Shown: positions 1-13,374, counted from the first letter of the stretch. The stretch is DNA of 64,000 nt from Rhodospirillales bacterium (GCA_017640505.1 JAEPQO010000003.1:186001-250000); one strand, 5' to 3'. Notes: generated from the letters alone by a model not told the origin. Made by a program: numbers and translations.

Positions 1-561
1 GACCCCGCCGCTGGCGGCGTTTTCATCAGTTAGCTCAAAGACGAATGCGCGACCGGGCGCGCCGGTGGCACCGCCGGCGCAGGGTGCGCGTTGGTCTGTT
101 ACCGTGCAATCGCGGTCGGCGAACCGCGGTGCGCCGCGCTGCGGCTGTCCGGCGGGTGGCGTGACCGTCGCCGTGCTGTCCGTCGTGCCGGTGGCCGGCG
201 GGATGACACCGATCGGCGGTCTGACCTGTTGCGGCGGCGGTATGGTGCCGATGGGCGGCGTTACGGGCTGTACGGGTGGCGGCACGATGCCGATGGGCGG
301 CCTTACCTGAGCCGGCGGCAGCACCGGTACGGTCGGCGTGATCGGGATCGTGACGATCGGCGTCGGACGCGGGATCGGGATGATCGGAATGTGCGTATCG
401 CCGCCGCCGGTGCAATTCGGATTGTTGACCTGGGCGCCGGGGTTTTTGCATCCCGGCGGATTGGGCTTTGCGAAGGGTGTGCCGGGTGCAAATGCGACGA
501 GCGCCGCGATCAAGACGACAAGAGCCGGTACGGCGTATGCATTGGGTGCCTTGGTCACCAT
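1..561 (-). CDS. Proline-rich exported protein, partial (runs off the window start)
   Basis: The frame begins at an ATG at 561 and stays open for 187 codons to the window edge, so the C-terminus is missing. The first 33 or so residues form a signal peptide: a short polar start, a VPALVVLIAALVAFAP core and a likely cleavage after PFA. The middle is proline-rich with three copies of a PPIGxxPP unit at about 15-residue spacing, preceded by IPIIPIPRPTPIVTIPITPTVPV. Further on there is a DRDC/PCAGG stretch that may hold a disulphide. The ATG overlaps the downstream in-frame stop (555-557) that the upstream tpsB frame would reach if its internal TAG were read through, which suggests translational coupling. 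Function is not recognised. An envelope or surface protein linked to the TpsB gene is an inference from position only. Confidence 0.6.
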   Translation of the reverse strand, partial: MVTKAPNAYAVPALVVLIAALVAFAPGTPFAKPNPPGCKNPGAQVNNPNCTGGGDTHIPIIPIPRPTPIVTIPITPTVPVLPPAQVRPPIGIVPPPVQPVTPPIGTIPPPQQVRPPIGVIPPATGTTDSTATVTPPAGQPQRGAPRFADRDCTVTDQRAPCAGGATGAPGRAFVFELTDENAASGGV

Positions 562-641
562 GAGTACTGTCCCTGCAGATAGAATTGTATGCCACGTTCG
601 CGGCCGGGCTGTTCGCCGTCGTGCAGCGGCGAGGCGAGCTA
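555..641 (-). other. In-frame continuation of tpsB beyond its TAG codon
   Basis: After the TAG at 639-641 the same frame reads LASPLHDGEQPG, then a short linker, then GIQFYLQGQYSW and TGA at 555-557. The last ten residues have the alternating pattern and terminal aromatic residue expected of a final outer-membrane beta strand. The TGA overlaps the ATG of the next gene as ATGGTGA, a normal coupled-operon arrangement. The ancestral gene therefore probably had 497 codons plus stop, with codon 470 now TAG. Confidence 0.6.
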
Positions 642-2048
642 GCCGACCAGCGAGAACCCGTTCGCGAAAGAAACCGTCGAGCCGACCCCGGCGCTGACGA
701 GCCCGGTGTTGCCGGGCCTGTCCGCCGCCACGTTGCCGGACGTGTTGGCCAGGTAGCTGGCGTCGACGAACGCGAAGGGGGCGACGAGGGGCCCGTTCTC
801 GGCCCACGGCGTAAATGTTTTCGCCACTTCGACGGTCACATCGGCGCCGTGATTGCCGGCGTATTCGTACGGTGCGAACCCGCGTTGCCGCGAGACCCCG
901 TCAAAGCTGTGCAGTTCATAGGCGGGCGTCTTGCTGCTGGAAATCTGCCACGAATTTTCAATACGCATTTCGACGTCCTGCAGCGGCTCGGGCAGCCAGA
1001 GAAGGAACCCCAGCCCGCCCCGCGCGATGCCGAAGTTCACGTCGTTGTCGGTGGTTTCCGTGCCGGCACTCAGGCCGACGCCCCAGGTAAAATTGGCGCC
1101 GGCATCATACGTGTGCGTTTCAACGAACACCGTCCTTAACACCGCGTGTTCCGTGTTTTCAAAGGTGCTGCCACTGTCACGCCGGTAATTCAGCTCCGAA
1201 TAAAGGTAGTTCGCGCTGTCGAGGTATCGGCTGAAGCTTTGCCCGAGGACCAGCGCGCCGCTCGTCGACTTTGAATCGGTCGTCTGGCCCGGCTCGTTCG
1301 GAAGATCGCTCGACGCATCGAAATGCGACAGGCGTGTTTCCGCGAACGTGCCGGTGTCATTGACCGGGAACTGATGGGAAATCTGACCCGCATAGGCCGT
1401 GCTGCCGGCACTGGTTTGCCCGCCGTTCAGGTCGATACGCAGCACATCGCCACTTGTCAGCAGCGAATAAAAAGATTGGTGAAGAGACACGTCGCGGGTG
1501 TCGAAATTCTGCGTCGGGGTATTCCTGACCGAAAGGACGCCCGACTGGCGCCTCATTTCTCCGGCGGCGACGGCGGTGTACTCGCCCGCCGCGGTCCCTG
1601 GCTGCAACAAGATCGAACCGGTAAACCCGGCGATATCATTGATCCGCGTGATGACCTGATCGAGCCGGTCGGTGGTCGGCGATGTGCCGACGAGCTGGCC
1701 GAGGTATCGGCCGATCAGCGGGCGGACAGCTTCGTCCAGGGCCGAAACGTCGATTGCCGTCACCGTCCCATAGGTGATGACCAGACGTTCCTCGACGAGG
1801 TCGACACGGGCGAGGGGATAGCCGAAATTCTCCAGCTTGTGTGCCAGGATGCGCCGGGCGGCATCCGGATTTGCCGGTAACTCGACCGTTTCCCGACCGT
1901 CGGCGTCGGCGGGCAGGCCGTCGACCACCCAGTTTCTCGTTTCGAAAGCATATGCGCCGTCGCTGCAGACGGCGACGGCCACCGCCATCAGGGCTGCGCG
2001 CCATAACCGCGTGAAACGGCCGGAATCTGGAGAACGATCAGCAGCCAT
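639..2048 (-). CDS. ShlB/FhaC/HecB-type two-partner secretion transporter (TpsB), ending at an in-frame TAG
   Basis: This 469-residue protein has a signal peptide (cut near AYA-FE, residue 34), a POTRA-like region in the first half (an RINDIAGFTGS...PGTAAGEY segment matches the end of a FhaC POTRA) and then alternating beta-barrel strands. A QRGFAPYEYAGNHG segment matches the conserved VRGY/F box of the L6 loop in TpsB and Omp85 proteins. TpsB proteins export a partner through the outer membrane. Barrel proteins end in an aromatic residue on the last strand, but this one stops after FANGFSLVG. The frame continues after the TAG (639-641) for 28 more codons, ending QFYLQGQYSW, then TGA at 555-557, which looks like the missing last strand. 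So this is either a nonsense allele, a readthrough gene or a sequence error. No TpsA partner is visible. Confidence 0.75.
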   Translation of the reverse strand: MAADRSPDSGRFTRLWRAALMAVAVAVCSDGAYAFETRNWVVDGLPADADGRETVELPANPDAARRILAHKLENFGYPLARVDLVEERLVITYGTVTAIDVSALDEAVRPLIGRYLGQLVGTSPTTDRLDQVITRINDIAGFTGSILLQPGTAAGEYTAVAAGEMRRQSGVLSVRNTPTQNFDTRDVSLHQSFYSLLTSGDVLRIDLNGGQTSAGSTAYAGQISHQFPVNDTGTFAETRLSHFDASSDLPNEPGQTTDSKSTSGALVLGQSFSRYLDSANYLYSELNYRRDSGSTFENTEHAVLRTVFVETHTYDAGANFTWGVGLSAGTETTDNDVNFGIARGGLGFLLWLPEPLQDVEMRIENSWQISSSKTPAYELHSFDGVSRQRGFAPYEYAGNHGADVTVEVAKTFTPWAENGPLVAPFAFVDASYLANTSGNVAADRPGNTGLVSAGVGSTVSFANGFSLVG

Positions 2049-2306
2049 CGCTATATGTACCTACCCATTCGTGCCCGCCGGGCTTGGCGTACCCGGCCGT
2101 GTTTCCCGGTGCCATGGTAGCGGTATGGCACATTTACGGACAGTATTCAGTACGTTTGCGGACGCCGACCGGTTCAGGCTGCCATGGCTTTTTCGCCGTG
2201 GGACTGGACATGGCCACGATGCCGACACATTTGTTCCTTAACTGGACGAATTGCCGTCCCATGTGCACAGTATTAAGACGACATTTCAGCAGAGGTACAC
2301 CGAACG

Positions 2307-3812
2307 ATGAATCAAGTCCGCGCCCGCGCCCGTCGAAACGCGATTGCCAAAGCCGAAGACCAATCCCAAGCCATGATCTGGCTGCTCCGCATCCTCGCGG
2401 TTTTTGCCGCGATGGCGATTGTCCTTCAGGCAACAGGCGCCTTCGCCAAGGCCGCGCCGGAGAGTTTCTCGGGCCTCGCCAAAAAGCTGCTGCCGACCGT
2501 CGTCAATATTTCCACCACGCAGACCGTCGAAGGGCGCGGCGGTCTCGACATTCCGCAACTGCCGCCGGGCTCGCCGTTCGAGGACTTCTTCAAGGACTTC
2601 TTCGAGCGTAACCAGCCGCAGCAGCGTTCGCGCAAGGCGACCTCGCTGGGATCCGGTTTCATCGTCGATCCCAAGGGGTATGTCGTCACCAACAACCACG
2701 TGATCGACGGTGCCGACGAGATTTCCGTGATCCTCCACGACGATACGCGCCTCAAGGCGGAACTGGTCGGGCGCGATCCGAAAACCGACATCGCGGTGCT
2801 GAAGGTCGAGTTCGACGGCGATCTGCCGATTGCCGAAATCGGCAATTCCGACGAGATTGAGGTCGGTGACTGGGTCATTGCCATCGGCAATCCGTTCGGC
2901 CTCGGCGGTACGGTGACGGCGGGCATCATCTCGGCGCGCGGCCGCGATATCAATTCGGGCCCTTACGACGACTATTTGCAAACCGACGCCTCGATCAACC
3001 GCGGTAACTCCGGCGGACCGATGTTCAACATGGACGGCGAGGTCATCGGCGTTAACACGGCGATCTTCTCGCCCACCGGCGGCAGCGTCGGGATCGGGTT
3101 CGCCGTGCCGACGTCGACCGCCAGCCCGGTCATTCGCCAGTTGATCAAGAACGGCGAGGTGCGGCGCGGCTGGCTGGGTGTGCATATTCAGTCGGTCACC
3201 CCCGAGATCGCCGAAAGCCTGGGTCTCAAGGAGGCCAAGGGGGCGATGGTCGCGAGCGTCGTCGAGGACGGACCTGCAGCGAACTCCGACATCAAGGCGG
3301 GTGACGTGATCCTCGAGTTCGGCGGCGTCGATGTGCCGGAAATGCGGCGCCTGCCGCGCATCGTCGCGGACGTGGAGCCGGACACCACCGTCGACGTCAC
3401 CGTGTGGCGCGACGGCGGCGAGAAATCCGTCAAGGTGACCGTCGGCACGCTCAAGGAGCAGCCGACCGAGGTTGCCGCCGTGAACACCAAGGACACGGGG
3501 GCCGAGCGCTCCGTCGAGGGGCTGGGCCTCAAGGTCGCGGCGCTCGATCAGTCGATGCGCGAACGCTTCCAGCTCGATGAAAAGGCCAAGGGCGTCGTCG
3601 TCACCGAGGTCGATGCGACCGGTCCCGCGGCCGAGAAAGGCTTGCAGCCGGGTGATCGCATCATCCAGGTGAGCCAGTCGGACGTCACGGAACCCGAAGA
3701 CGTCAACCGCAAGGTCGACGAAGCCAAGGCGCAGGGCCGCAAATCCGTGCTGCTCCGGGTCGAGAGCCAGCAGGGCCTGCGCTTCGTCGCCATCCGTATC
3801 GACAAGGGCTGA
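2307..3812 (+). CDS. degP: DegP/HtrA-family periplasmic serine endoprotease
   Basis: This 501-residue Do-type protease degrades misfolded envelope proteins. An N-terminal membrane segment or uncleaved signal spans residues 23-48. The trypsin-like domain has the complete catalytic triad: His131 in NNHVIDGADE, Asp161 in DPKTDIAVLKV and Ser235 in NRGNSGGPMF. Two PDZ domains follow (about 285-375 and 405-495), both with the carboxylate-binding region in a GWLGVHIQ-type context or its diverged equivalent. The length is normal for the DegP/MucD group. It is transcribed divergently from tpsB across a 258-bp spacer. No regulator is adjacent, and a sigma-E or Cpx-type control site could not be read with confidence. 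Family assignment is firm; substrate range is not visible. Confidence 0.95.
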   Translation: MNQVRARARRNAIAKAEDQSQAMIWLLRILAVFAAMAIVLQATGAFAKAAPESFSGLAKKLLPTVVNISTTQTVEGRGGLDIPQLPPGSPFEDFFKDFFERNQPQQRSRKATSLGSGFIVDPKGYVVTNNHVIDGADEISVILHDDTRLKAELVGRDPKTDIAVLKVEFDGDLPIAEIGNSDEIEVGDWVIAIGNPFGLGGTVTAGIISARGRDINSGPYDDYLQTDASINRGNSGGPMFNMDGEVIGVNTAIFSPTGGSVGIGFAVPTSTASPVIRQLIKNGEVRRGWLGVHIQSVTPEIAESLGLKEAKGAMVASVVEDGPAANSDIKAGDVILEFGGVDVPEMRRLPRIVADVEPDTTVDVTVWRDGGEKSVKVTVGTLKEQPTEVAAVNTKDTGAERSVEGLGLKVAALDQSMRERFQLDEKAKGVVVTEVDATGPAAEKGLQPGDRIIQVSQSDVTEPEDVNRKVDEAKAQGRKSVLLRVESQQGLRFVAIRIDKG

Positions 3813-3821
3813 CTGTTAAAC

Positions 3822-3931
3822 ACCCCCTCACCTAGCCTCTCCCCCTGTCAGGGGGAGAGAGATTAACTGCGGCCTCTCGTCGGGAGTCCCTCTCCACCAC
3901 TTGCGTGGGGGGAGGACAGGTGAGGGGGCGA
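3822..3931. repeat. Composite palindromic intergenic element between degP and serB
   Basis: The outer arms CCCCCTCACCTAGCCTCTCC (3823 onward) and GGAGGACAGGTGAGGGGGC (3911-3929) are near-complementary. Inside, CTCCCCCTG/TCAGGGGGAG (about 3839-3857) forms its own hairpin. Such composite palindromes occur as dispersed elements at the 3' ends of convergent genes in many Alphaproteobacteria. This one lies exactly between the convergent degP and serB genes and could serve as a two-way terminator. Other copies elsewhere in the genome cannot be checked from this window. Confidence 0.55.
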
Positions 3932-4825
3932 TTAGCGCACGAATTCCTCGACCCGGTAGCCCTGCGCATAGAGAAGCCCGGTCAGATCGGCATGGTCGAG
4001 CTGCGCCGGCGCCTCGGCGCGGACTGCCGGTTTTCCCCGGTAAGCCACGCCCAGGCCCGCGGCCTTCAGCATCGGCAGGTCGTTGGCGCCGTCGCCGACG
4101 CTCAGCGTATGCGCCAGCGACAGGCCGTGCTCGGCCGCCCTGGCGATCAGGGTCTGCAGCTTGACGTCCTTGTCGAGGATCGGTTCCGTGACCTCGCCCG
4201 TGAGCTTGCCGTCCTCGATCACGAAGTCGTTCGACAGGTCCTCGTGAAAACCGCAGCGTTCGCGGATGCGCGACGTGAAATACTTGAAGCCGCCCGACAC
4301 CAGCACGCAATGCGCACCGCCCGCGGCCATGGTGCGGACCAGCGTTTCCGCGCCCTTCGACAGTTCCACTTCCGCGTAGGCGTCCGCGAGCGCGTCCGCC
4401 GCGAGGCCCTTGAGCCGGCCGACGCGTTCCCTGAGGGCTTCCTTGAAATCGAGTTCGCCGTTCATGGCGCGCGCCGTGATCGCCGCGATCTCGTCCTTGA
4501 TGCCGATATGTGCGGCGAGGTCGTCGAGCGTTTCCGAGGTGACGATGGTGCTGTCCATGTCGGCGAGCAGAAGCGCCTTCCTGCGCGTCGCCGCTTCCTG
4601 CGCGATGATGTCGATCGGCGCGTCGCCGGTAATGTCGCGCGCCACCGCTTGGGCCTGGTCGTCGGCGAGCATCTCGAACGCGATATCGGCGGCGATACCG
4701 TCGCACAGCCAGACCGGATAACCGGTTTCCGCACCGAGGGTGTTGAGGGCGGCGCGAACTTCGCCAACAATGCGCTCCGGAAGCGGTGCCGCTTCGGGTG
4801 CGATCAGGGTCAGGACGGATTGCAT
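3932..4825 (-). CDS. serB: Phosphoserine phosphatase
   Basis: SerB removes phosphate from L-3-phosphoserine in the last step of serine synthesis. The HAD-fold motifs are intact: motif I LLADMDSTIV (first Asp is the nucleophile), motif II VLVSGGF, the conserved Lys in the following region, and motif III/IV SVGDGANDLPML. The N-terminal 80 residues form the regulatory-type extension seen in the longer SerB proteins. I chose the ATG at 4825 (MQSVLTLIAPEA) rather than the upstream in-frame ATG at 4867, because the longer version would run back to within a few bases of the divergent miaA start and its extra 14 residues (MPPITTLDVPEPIR) do not look like SerB. Length is then 297 residues. Confidence 0.93.
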   Translation of the reverse strand: MQSVLTLIAPEAAPLPERIVGEVRAALNTLGAETGYPVWLCDGIAADIAFEMLADDQAQAVARDITGDAPIDIIAQEAATRRKALLLADMDSTIVTSETLDDLAAHIGIKDEIAAITARAMNGELDFKEALRERVGRLKGLAADALADAYAEVELSKGAETLVRTMAAGGAHCVLVSGGFKYFTSRIRERCGFHEDLSNDFVIEDGKLTGEVTEPILDKDVKLQTLIARAAEHGLSLAHTLSVGDGANDLPMLKAAGLGVAYRGKPAVRAEAPAQLDHADLTGLLYAQGYRVEEFVR

Positions 4826-4870
4826 GCGGATCGGCTCCGGGACGTCGAGAGTTGTTATCGGGGGCACACG

Positions 4871-5821
4871 TTGGACGATTTGAAGCCGGTTGTCATCATT
4901 GCCGGACCCACCGCGAGCGGAAAAACCGAATTGGCCCTAAAAGCGGCTGAATTGGTTAACGGCGAGGTCGTGAACGCGGACAGCATGCAGGTTTATGCAG
5001 ATCTGTGCATATTGACGGCGCGTCCCAGCGACGACGAGATGGCGCGCGTGCCGCACCACCTGTTCGGCTGCCTTTCCGCGTCCGAACGCTGCTCGGCCGG
5101 GCGCTGGCTCGAGATGGCGTCCGCCGTGCTGGCCGGCATCCATCAGCGCGGGCGCGTGCCGGTGATCGTCGGCGGCACCGGGCTTTATCTCAAGGCGCTG
5201 ACGGATGGGCTGGCGGAAGTCCCTGAAATCGCACAGGAAATCGTGGCGCAGCTCTGCGGTCACTATGACGAGGCCGGGGGCGAGGCGTTCCGTTCCGAGC
5301 TCCGCGCCGTTGATCCGGAGGCCGCCGGACGCCTGCCCGCGACCGACCGCCAGCGCCTCATCCGCGCCGCTGCGGTGTTTGCTGCGACGGGGCGGACGCT
5401 TTCCGACTGGCAGGCCGATCAGCCCGCCGGACCGGGCTATCCGGCCGCCTATTCGACTATTCTTCTGATGCCGCCCAGGGACGAAATGTACGCCGCGATC
5501 GATGCCCGTTTCGACGCCATGATGGCCGCCGGTGCGCTCCAAGAAGCCAGGTCTTTCAAGGCGTTAGGGCTTCCGGGGGATCTGCCGGCGTCGCGGGCGG
5601 TCGGGGTCGCGGAGCTGCTCAGGCATCTCGACGGCGAATGGGACCTGGCGACGGCGATCAACAAGGCGAAAACGGCCTCCCGGCAACTTGCCAAACGGCA
5701 GATGACGTGGTTCAGACGCCAGATTCGTACAGATTTTATCATCGATGAGAAATATTCGGAAAGAGATGACGATAAAATCTTTTCATTTATTCGTAACTTT
5801 GTGTTGACCACCGGGGAATGA
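4871..5821 (+). CDS. miaA: tRNA dimethylallyltransferase
   Basis: MiaA adds a dimethylallyl group to A37 of tRNAs reading UNN codons. The P-loop GPTASGKTELAL is close to the N-terminus, followed by NADSMQVY (substrate Asp), ARPSDDEMARVPHHL and IVGGTGLYLKAL, all standard MiaA motifs. The C-terminal KTASRQLAKRQMTWFRRQ segment is also characteristic. No ATG is available near the P-loop. The candidates are TTG at 4871 (DDLKPVVIIAG) and TTG at 4880 (KPVVIIAG), and I use the first. Only 45 bp separate it from the serB ATG on the other strand, so the divergent promoters overlap or lie inside the coding regions. Length is about 316 residues, normal for the family. Confidence 0.92.
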   Translation: MDDLKPVVIIAGPTASGKTELALKAAELVNGEVVNADSMQVYADLCILTARPSDDEMARVPHHLFGCLSASERCSAGRWLEMASAVLAGIHQRGRVPVIVGGTGLYLKALTDGLAEVPEIAQEIVAQLCGHYDEAGGEAFRSELRAVDPEAAGRLPATDRQRLIRAAAVFAATGRTLSDWQADQPAGPGYPAAYSTILLMPPRDEMYAAIDARFDAMMAAGALQEARSFKALGLPGDLPASRAVGVAELLRHLDGEWDLATAINKAKTASRQLAKRQMTWFRRQIRTDFIIDEKYSERDDDKIFSFIRNFVLTTGE

Positions 5822-5874
5822 GCCTCTAGGTTGCCGCCGCTCCCGCTGGGCAGGAGCTTTATGACACGGTTTGG

Positions 5875-5903
5875 GACGGTCGGGGCCGCGGTTGCCGACC
5901 GTC
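5875..5903 (+). terminator. Perfect stem-loop between miaA and ilvB
   Basis: GACGGTCGG (5875-5883) and CCGACCGTC (5895-5903) form a perfect 9-bp stem with an 11-nt GC-rich loop, followed by AATTATTGTTT. The trailing tract is AT-rich but not a pure U run. It could end miaA transcripts or act as an attenuator ahead of ilvB. I do not see a leader peptide rich in Ile, Leu or Val codons between 5822 and 5938, so classical attenuation is not supported. Confidence 0.45.
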
Positions 5904-5938
5904 AATTATTGTTTGCTGAACGCATAAGGAACGGTTCG

Positions 5939-7699
<1,761 letters not shown>

Positions 7700-7739
7700 C
7701 CGGACGACGGCCAGCCCTCTCGAATTAAGGAATAGAAGC

Positions 7740-8252
7740 ATGAAAATCGATCAGCAGATCAACTTCCACACCATTTCGGTTCTAGTGGACAACGAACCCG
7801 GCGTGCTGGCGCGCGTCATCGGCCTGTTCTCCGGGCGCGGCTACAACATCGAAAGCCTCACCGTTGCCGAGGTCGATATCGAAAAGTCGCTGTCGCGCAT
7901 CACCATCGTGACGTCGGGCACCGAGATGATCATCGAACAGATCAAGGCGCAGCTCGGCCGCCTCGTGCCGGTGCACCGGGTCTCCGACCTGACGCTCGAA
8001 GGTCCGCACGTCGACCGCGAACTGGCGCTCGTCAAAGTCATCGGCACCGGTGACAAGCGGGTCGAAAGCCTGCGCATCGCCGATATCTTCCGCGCCCGCG
8101 TCGTCGATAGCACCAACGAGAGTTTTGTTTTCGAAATCGTCGGCGATACCGGCAAGCTGAACGCGTTCATCGATTTGATGCGTCCGCTGGGCCTGGCCGA
8201 TATTTCACGAACCGGCGTCGCTGCCATTGCCCGGGGCACCTCATCGCTGTAA
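7740..8252 (+). CDS. ilvH: Acetolactate synthase small (regulatory) subunit
   Basis: The 170-residue regulatory subunit binds valine through an N-terminal ACT domain (HTISVLVDNEPGVLARVIGLFSGRGYNIESL, split here only for naming) and activates the large subunit. The C-terminal half (about 85-165) has RVESLRIADIFRARVVD and the conserved TGKLNAFIDLM segment. AAGGA sits just before the ATG. It follows ilvB at 40 bp and precedes ilvC at 69 bp, so the three are probably one transcription unit ending at the terminator at 9431. Confidence 0.95.
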   Translation: MKIDQQINFHTISVLVDNEPGVLARVIGLFSGRGYNIESLTVAEVDIEKSLSRITIVTSGTEMIIEQIKAQLGRLVPVHRVSDLTLEGPHVDRELALVKVIGTGDKRVESLRIADIFRARVVDSTNESFVFEIVGDTGKLNAFIDLMRPLGLADISRTGVAAIARGTSSL

Positions 8253-9341
<1,089 letters not shown>

Positions 9342-9352
9342 AAATACGCGTC

Positions 9353-9372
9353 ATTCCCGCACAGGCGGGAAT
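9353..9372. repeat. REP-like hairpin 1 (ATTCCCGC/GCGGGAAT)
   Basis: A perfect 8-bp stem, ATTCCCGC and GCGGGAAT, encloses ACAG, only a few bases after the ilvC stop. This is the form of the short mobile palindromes found scattered in GC-rich proteobacterial spacers. Confidence 0.6.
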
Positions 9373-9393
9373 CCAAACCTAACGCCGTTTGGG

Positions 9394-9411
9394 CCCCCGC
9401 CTTCGCGGGGG
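9394..9411. repeat. REP-like hairpin 2 (CCCCCGC/GCGGGGG)
   Basis: A perfect 7-bp stem with a CTTC loop, followed by GTGACAATAA. It is the second of four different short palindromes packed into the ilvC-leuA spacer. Confidence 0.6.
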
Positions 9412-9430
9412 TGACAATAAAAAGATACAG

Positions 9431-9462
9431 AAAGCGGCCCCGGGTAACCGGGGCCGCTTTTT
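9431..9462 (+). terminator. Rho-independent terminator of the ilvBHC unit
   Basis: AAAGCGGCCCCGG, a GTAA tetraloop and CCGGGGCCGCTTTTT make a 13-bp GC-rich stem ending in a T run. It lies about 90 bp after ilvC and before leuA, and closes the operon. The A run on the other side would let it work weakly in the opposite direction. Confidence 0.85.
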
Positions 9463-9479
9463 GTCAGAAGCATGACGTC

Positions 9480-9562
9480 ACCCTGAACTCGATTCAGGGT
9501 CCATAAATAGGCGAATGCTTCGGCTGCTGTCATCGTTATGGGTCCTGAACCAAGTTCAGGAC
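9480..9562. repeat. Two further REP-like palindromes before leuA
   Basis: ACCCTGAA/TTCAGGGT with a CTCGA loop (9480-9500) and GTCCTGAAC/GTTCAGGAC with a CAA loop (9542-9562) are both perfect. Their CCTGAA and TTCAGG cores are related, so they may be two versions of one dispersed element. With the two palindromes and the terminator upstream, they fill most of the 353-bp gap between ilvC and leuA. Confidence 0.6.
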
Positions 9563-9694
9563 GACGATGCTGGACGGACACGTAAAAATCGCGCCTTTTT
9601 CCTTGCGTTTTCGGGCGTTAAGCTTATGGAAACGCAATTCTGAGACTGTCCGGAATAGGATTCGTCCCGGTTCCGGACGATTGAGAGGTGCGCC

Positions 9695-11251
<1,557 letters not shown>

Positions 11252-11300
11252 TAATTCCGGGCCGTGCTTTCTATAAACGCGGGGGTGCCGGATCAAATGA

Positions 11301-12371
<1,071 letters not shown>

Positions 12372-12420
12372 GCCGGCCCGCGCGTGCGGGTGCTCGGGCA
12401 TGATACTTCTTTTTGTGACC

Positions 12421-12450
12421 ATGGTCGGACGACCTTCGCGGTCCGGCCAT
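12421..12450 (+). other. Hairpin in the mreB-mreC spacer
   Basis: ATGGTCGGAC and GTCCGGCCAT pair over 10 bp with one mismatch around a GACCTTCGCG loop, in the 118-bp gap between mreB and mreC. No T run follows. It could reduce readthrough from mreB into mreCD or protect the mreB mRNA end, which would fit the higher MreB demand. This is inference. Confidence 0.35.
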
Positions 12451-12489
12451 CGGAGCCTGGGCAGTAACGCGAAGACTGGGTGATACGGT

Positions 12490-13365
12490 TTGAACGACCG
12501 CGAACGTTCCATCAGCCGCATCGCCGCGCCGGTCAGGACCTTTGCGCAGCGTTTTGCGTATATCGGCCTGATCGTGACAGCGGCGGCGCTTATGCTCGTC
12601 GGAAAAATGGAGCCGGCGGCGTTCGAGCGCGCGCGTGCGCACGTTACTGATGCCGTCGCGCCGATCCTGGATGCCGTGTCCCGGCCGCTCGATGCGGTTC
12701 ACGATATGGTCGGTGAGGGCAAGACGCTTCTGGCGCTGCGCGAGGAAAACGCCCGCCTGCGCGCCGGGCGCGACCGGCTTTTGCAGTGGCAGGCCATCGC
12801 CCGCAAGCTCGAAACCGAGAACAAGGCGTTGCGCGAACTGCTGGCTTTCGTACCCGCGCCGGGCACCAAGCATATCTCGGCGCGCGTCATCGGTGATTCC
12901 GGCGGTGCGTTTGCCCGCACCATGATCCTGAACGCAGGTTCCCGCGACGGCGTTCGCAAGGGACAGGCCGTGATCACCGGCGCCGGTCTGGTCGGCCGCG
13001 TGCAGGAAGTGGGGCTCCGGTCGTCCCGGCTTCTTTTGCTGGCGGATCTGAACTCGCGCGTGCCGGTCGTAATCGAAAGTTCCCGCGTGCGTGGTGTGGT
13101 CGCCGGCACCAACGGCGAGACGCTGCGCCTTGTGCACCTGCCGCCCGACGTCGTGGCGGCGCCGGGTGACCGCATCGTGACATCGGGTCACGGTGGTGCG
13201 CTGCCGCCGGGCCTGCCGGTCGGGATCGTCAGCGTCGTCGGTGAAGGCGGGATCGAGGTCGAGCCGTTTGTCGATCCTGCGCGGCTCGAGATCGTGCAGG
13301 TGCTGGATTACGGCCTCGACGGCATTATCGAATTCAAGGCCGGCCGCACCGAGAAGACGAGGTAG
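12490..13365 (+). CDS. mreC: Rod shape-determining protein MreC
   Basis: MreC is a bitopic periplasmic scaffold that links MreB to PBP2 and RodA. The 291-residue protein has one transmembrane segment (about 20-38), a coiled coil (about 70-110, LREENARLRAGRDRLLQWQ...ETENKALRELL) and the beta-barrel MreC core with GQAVITGAGLVGRVQEVG and SRVPVVIES. The first usable codon is TTG at 12490 (NDRERSISRIA); no ATG lies before the membrane segment. mreD starts 10 bp after its stop. Confidence 0.94.
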   Translation: MNDRERSISRIAAPVRTFAQRFAYIGLIVTAAALMLVGKMEPAAFERARAHVTDAVAPILDAVSRPLDAVHDMVGEGKTLLALREENARLRAGRDRLLQWQAIARKLETENKALRELLAFVPAPGTKHISARVIGDSGGAFARTMILNAGSRDGVRKGQAVITGAGLVGRVQEVGLRSSRLLLLADLNSRVPVVIESSRVRGVVAGTNGETLRLVHLPPDVVAAPGDRIVTSGHGGALPPGLPVGIVSVVGEGGIEVEPFVDPARLEIVQVLDYGLDGIIEFKAGRTEKTR

Positions 13366-13374
13366 GGCACGGTC

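Noticed and set aside
91-582. Plus-strand open frames in the first 600 bases
   Set aside because: They are opposite the proline-rich protein, which has a signal peptide and sensible repeats; the plus-strand products are Arg/Asp-rich shadows.
3905-4870. Upstream extension of the miaA frame by about 320 codons
   Set aside because: The extension is antisense to serB and has no similarity to MiaA; the enzyme begins just before its P-loop.
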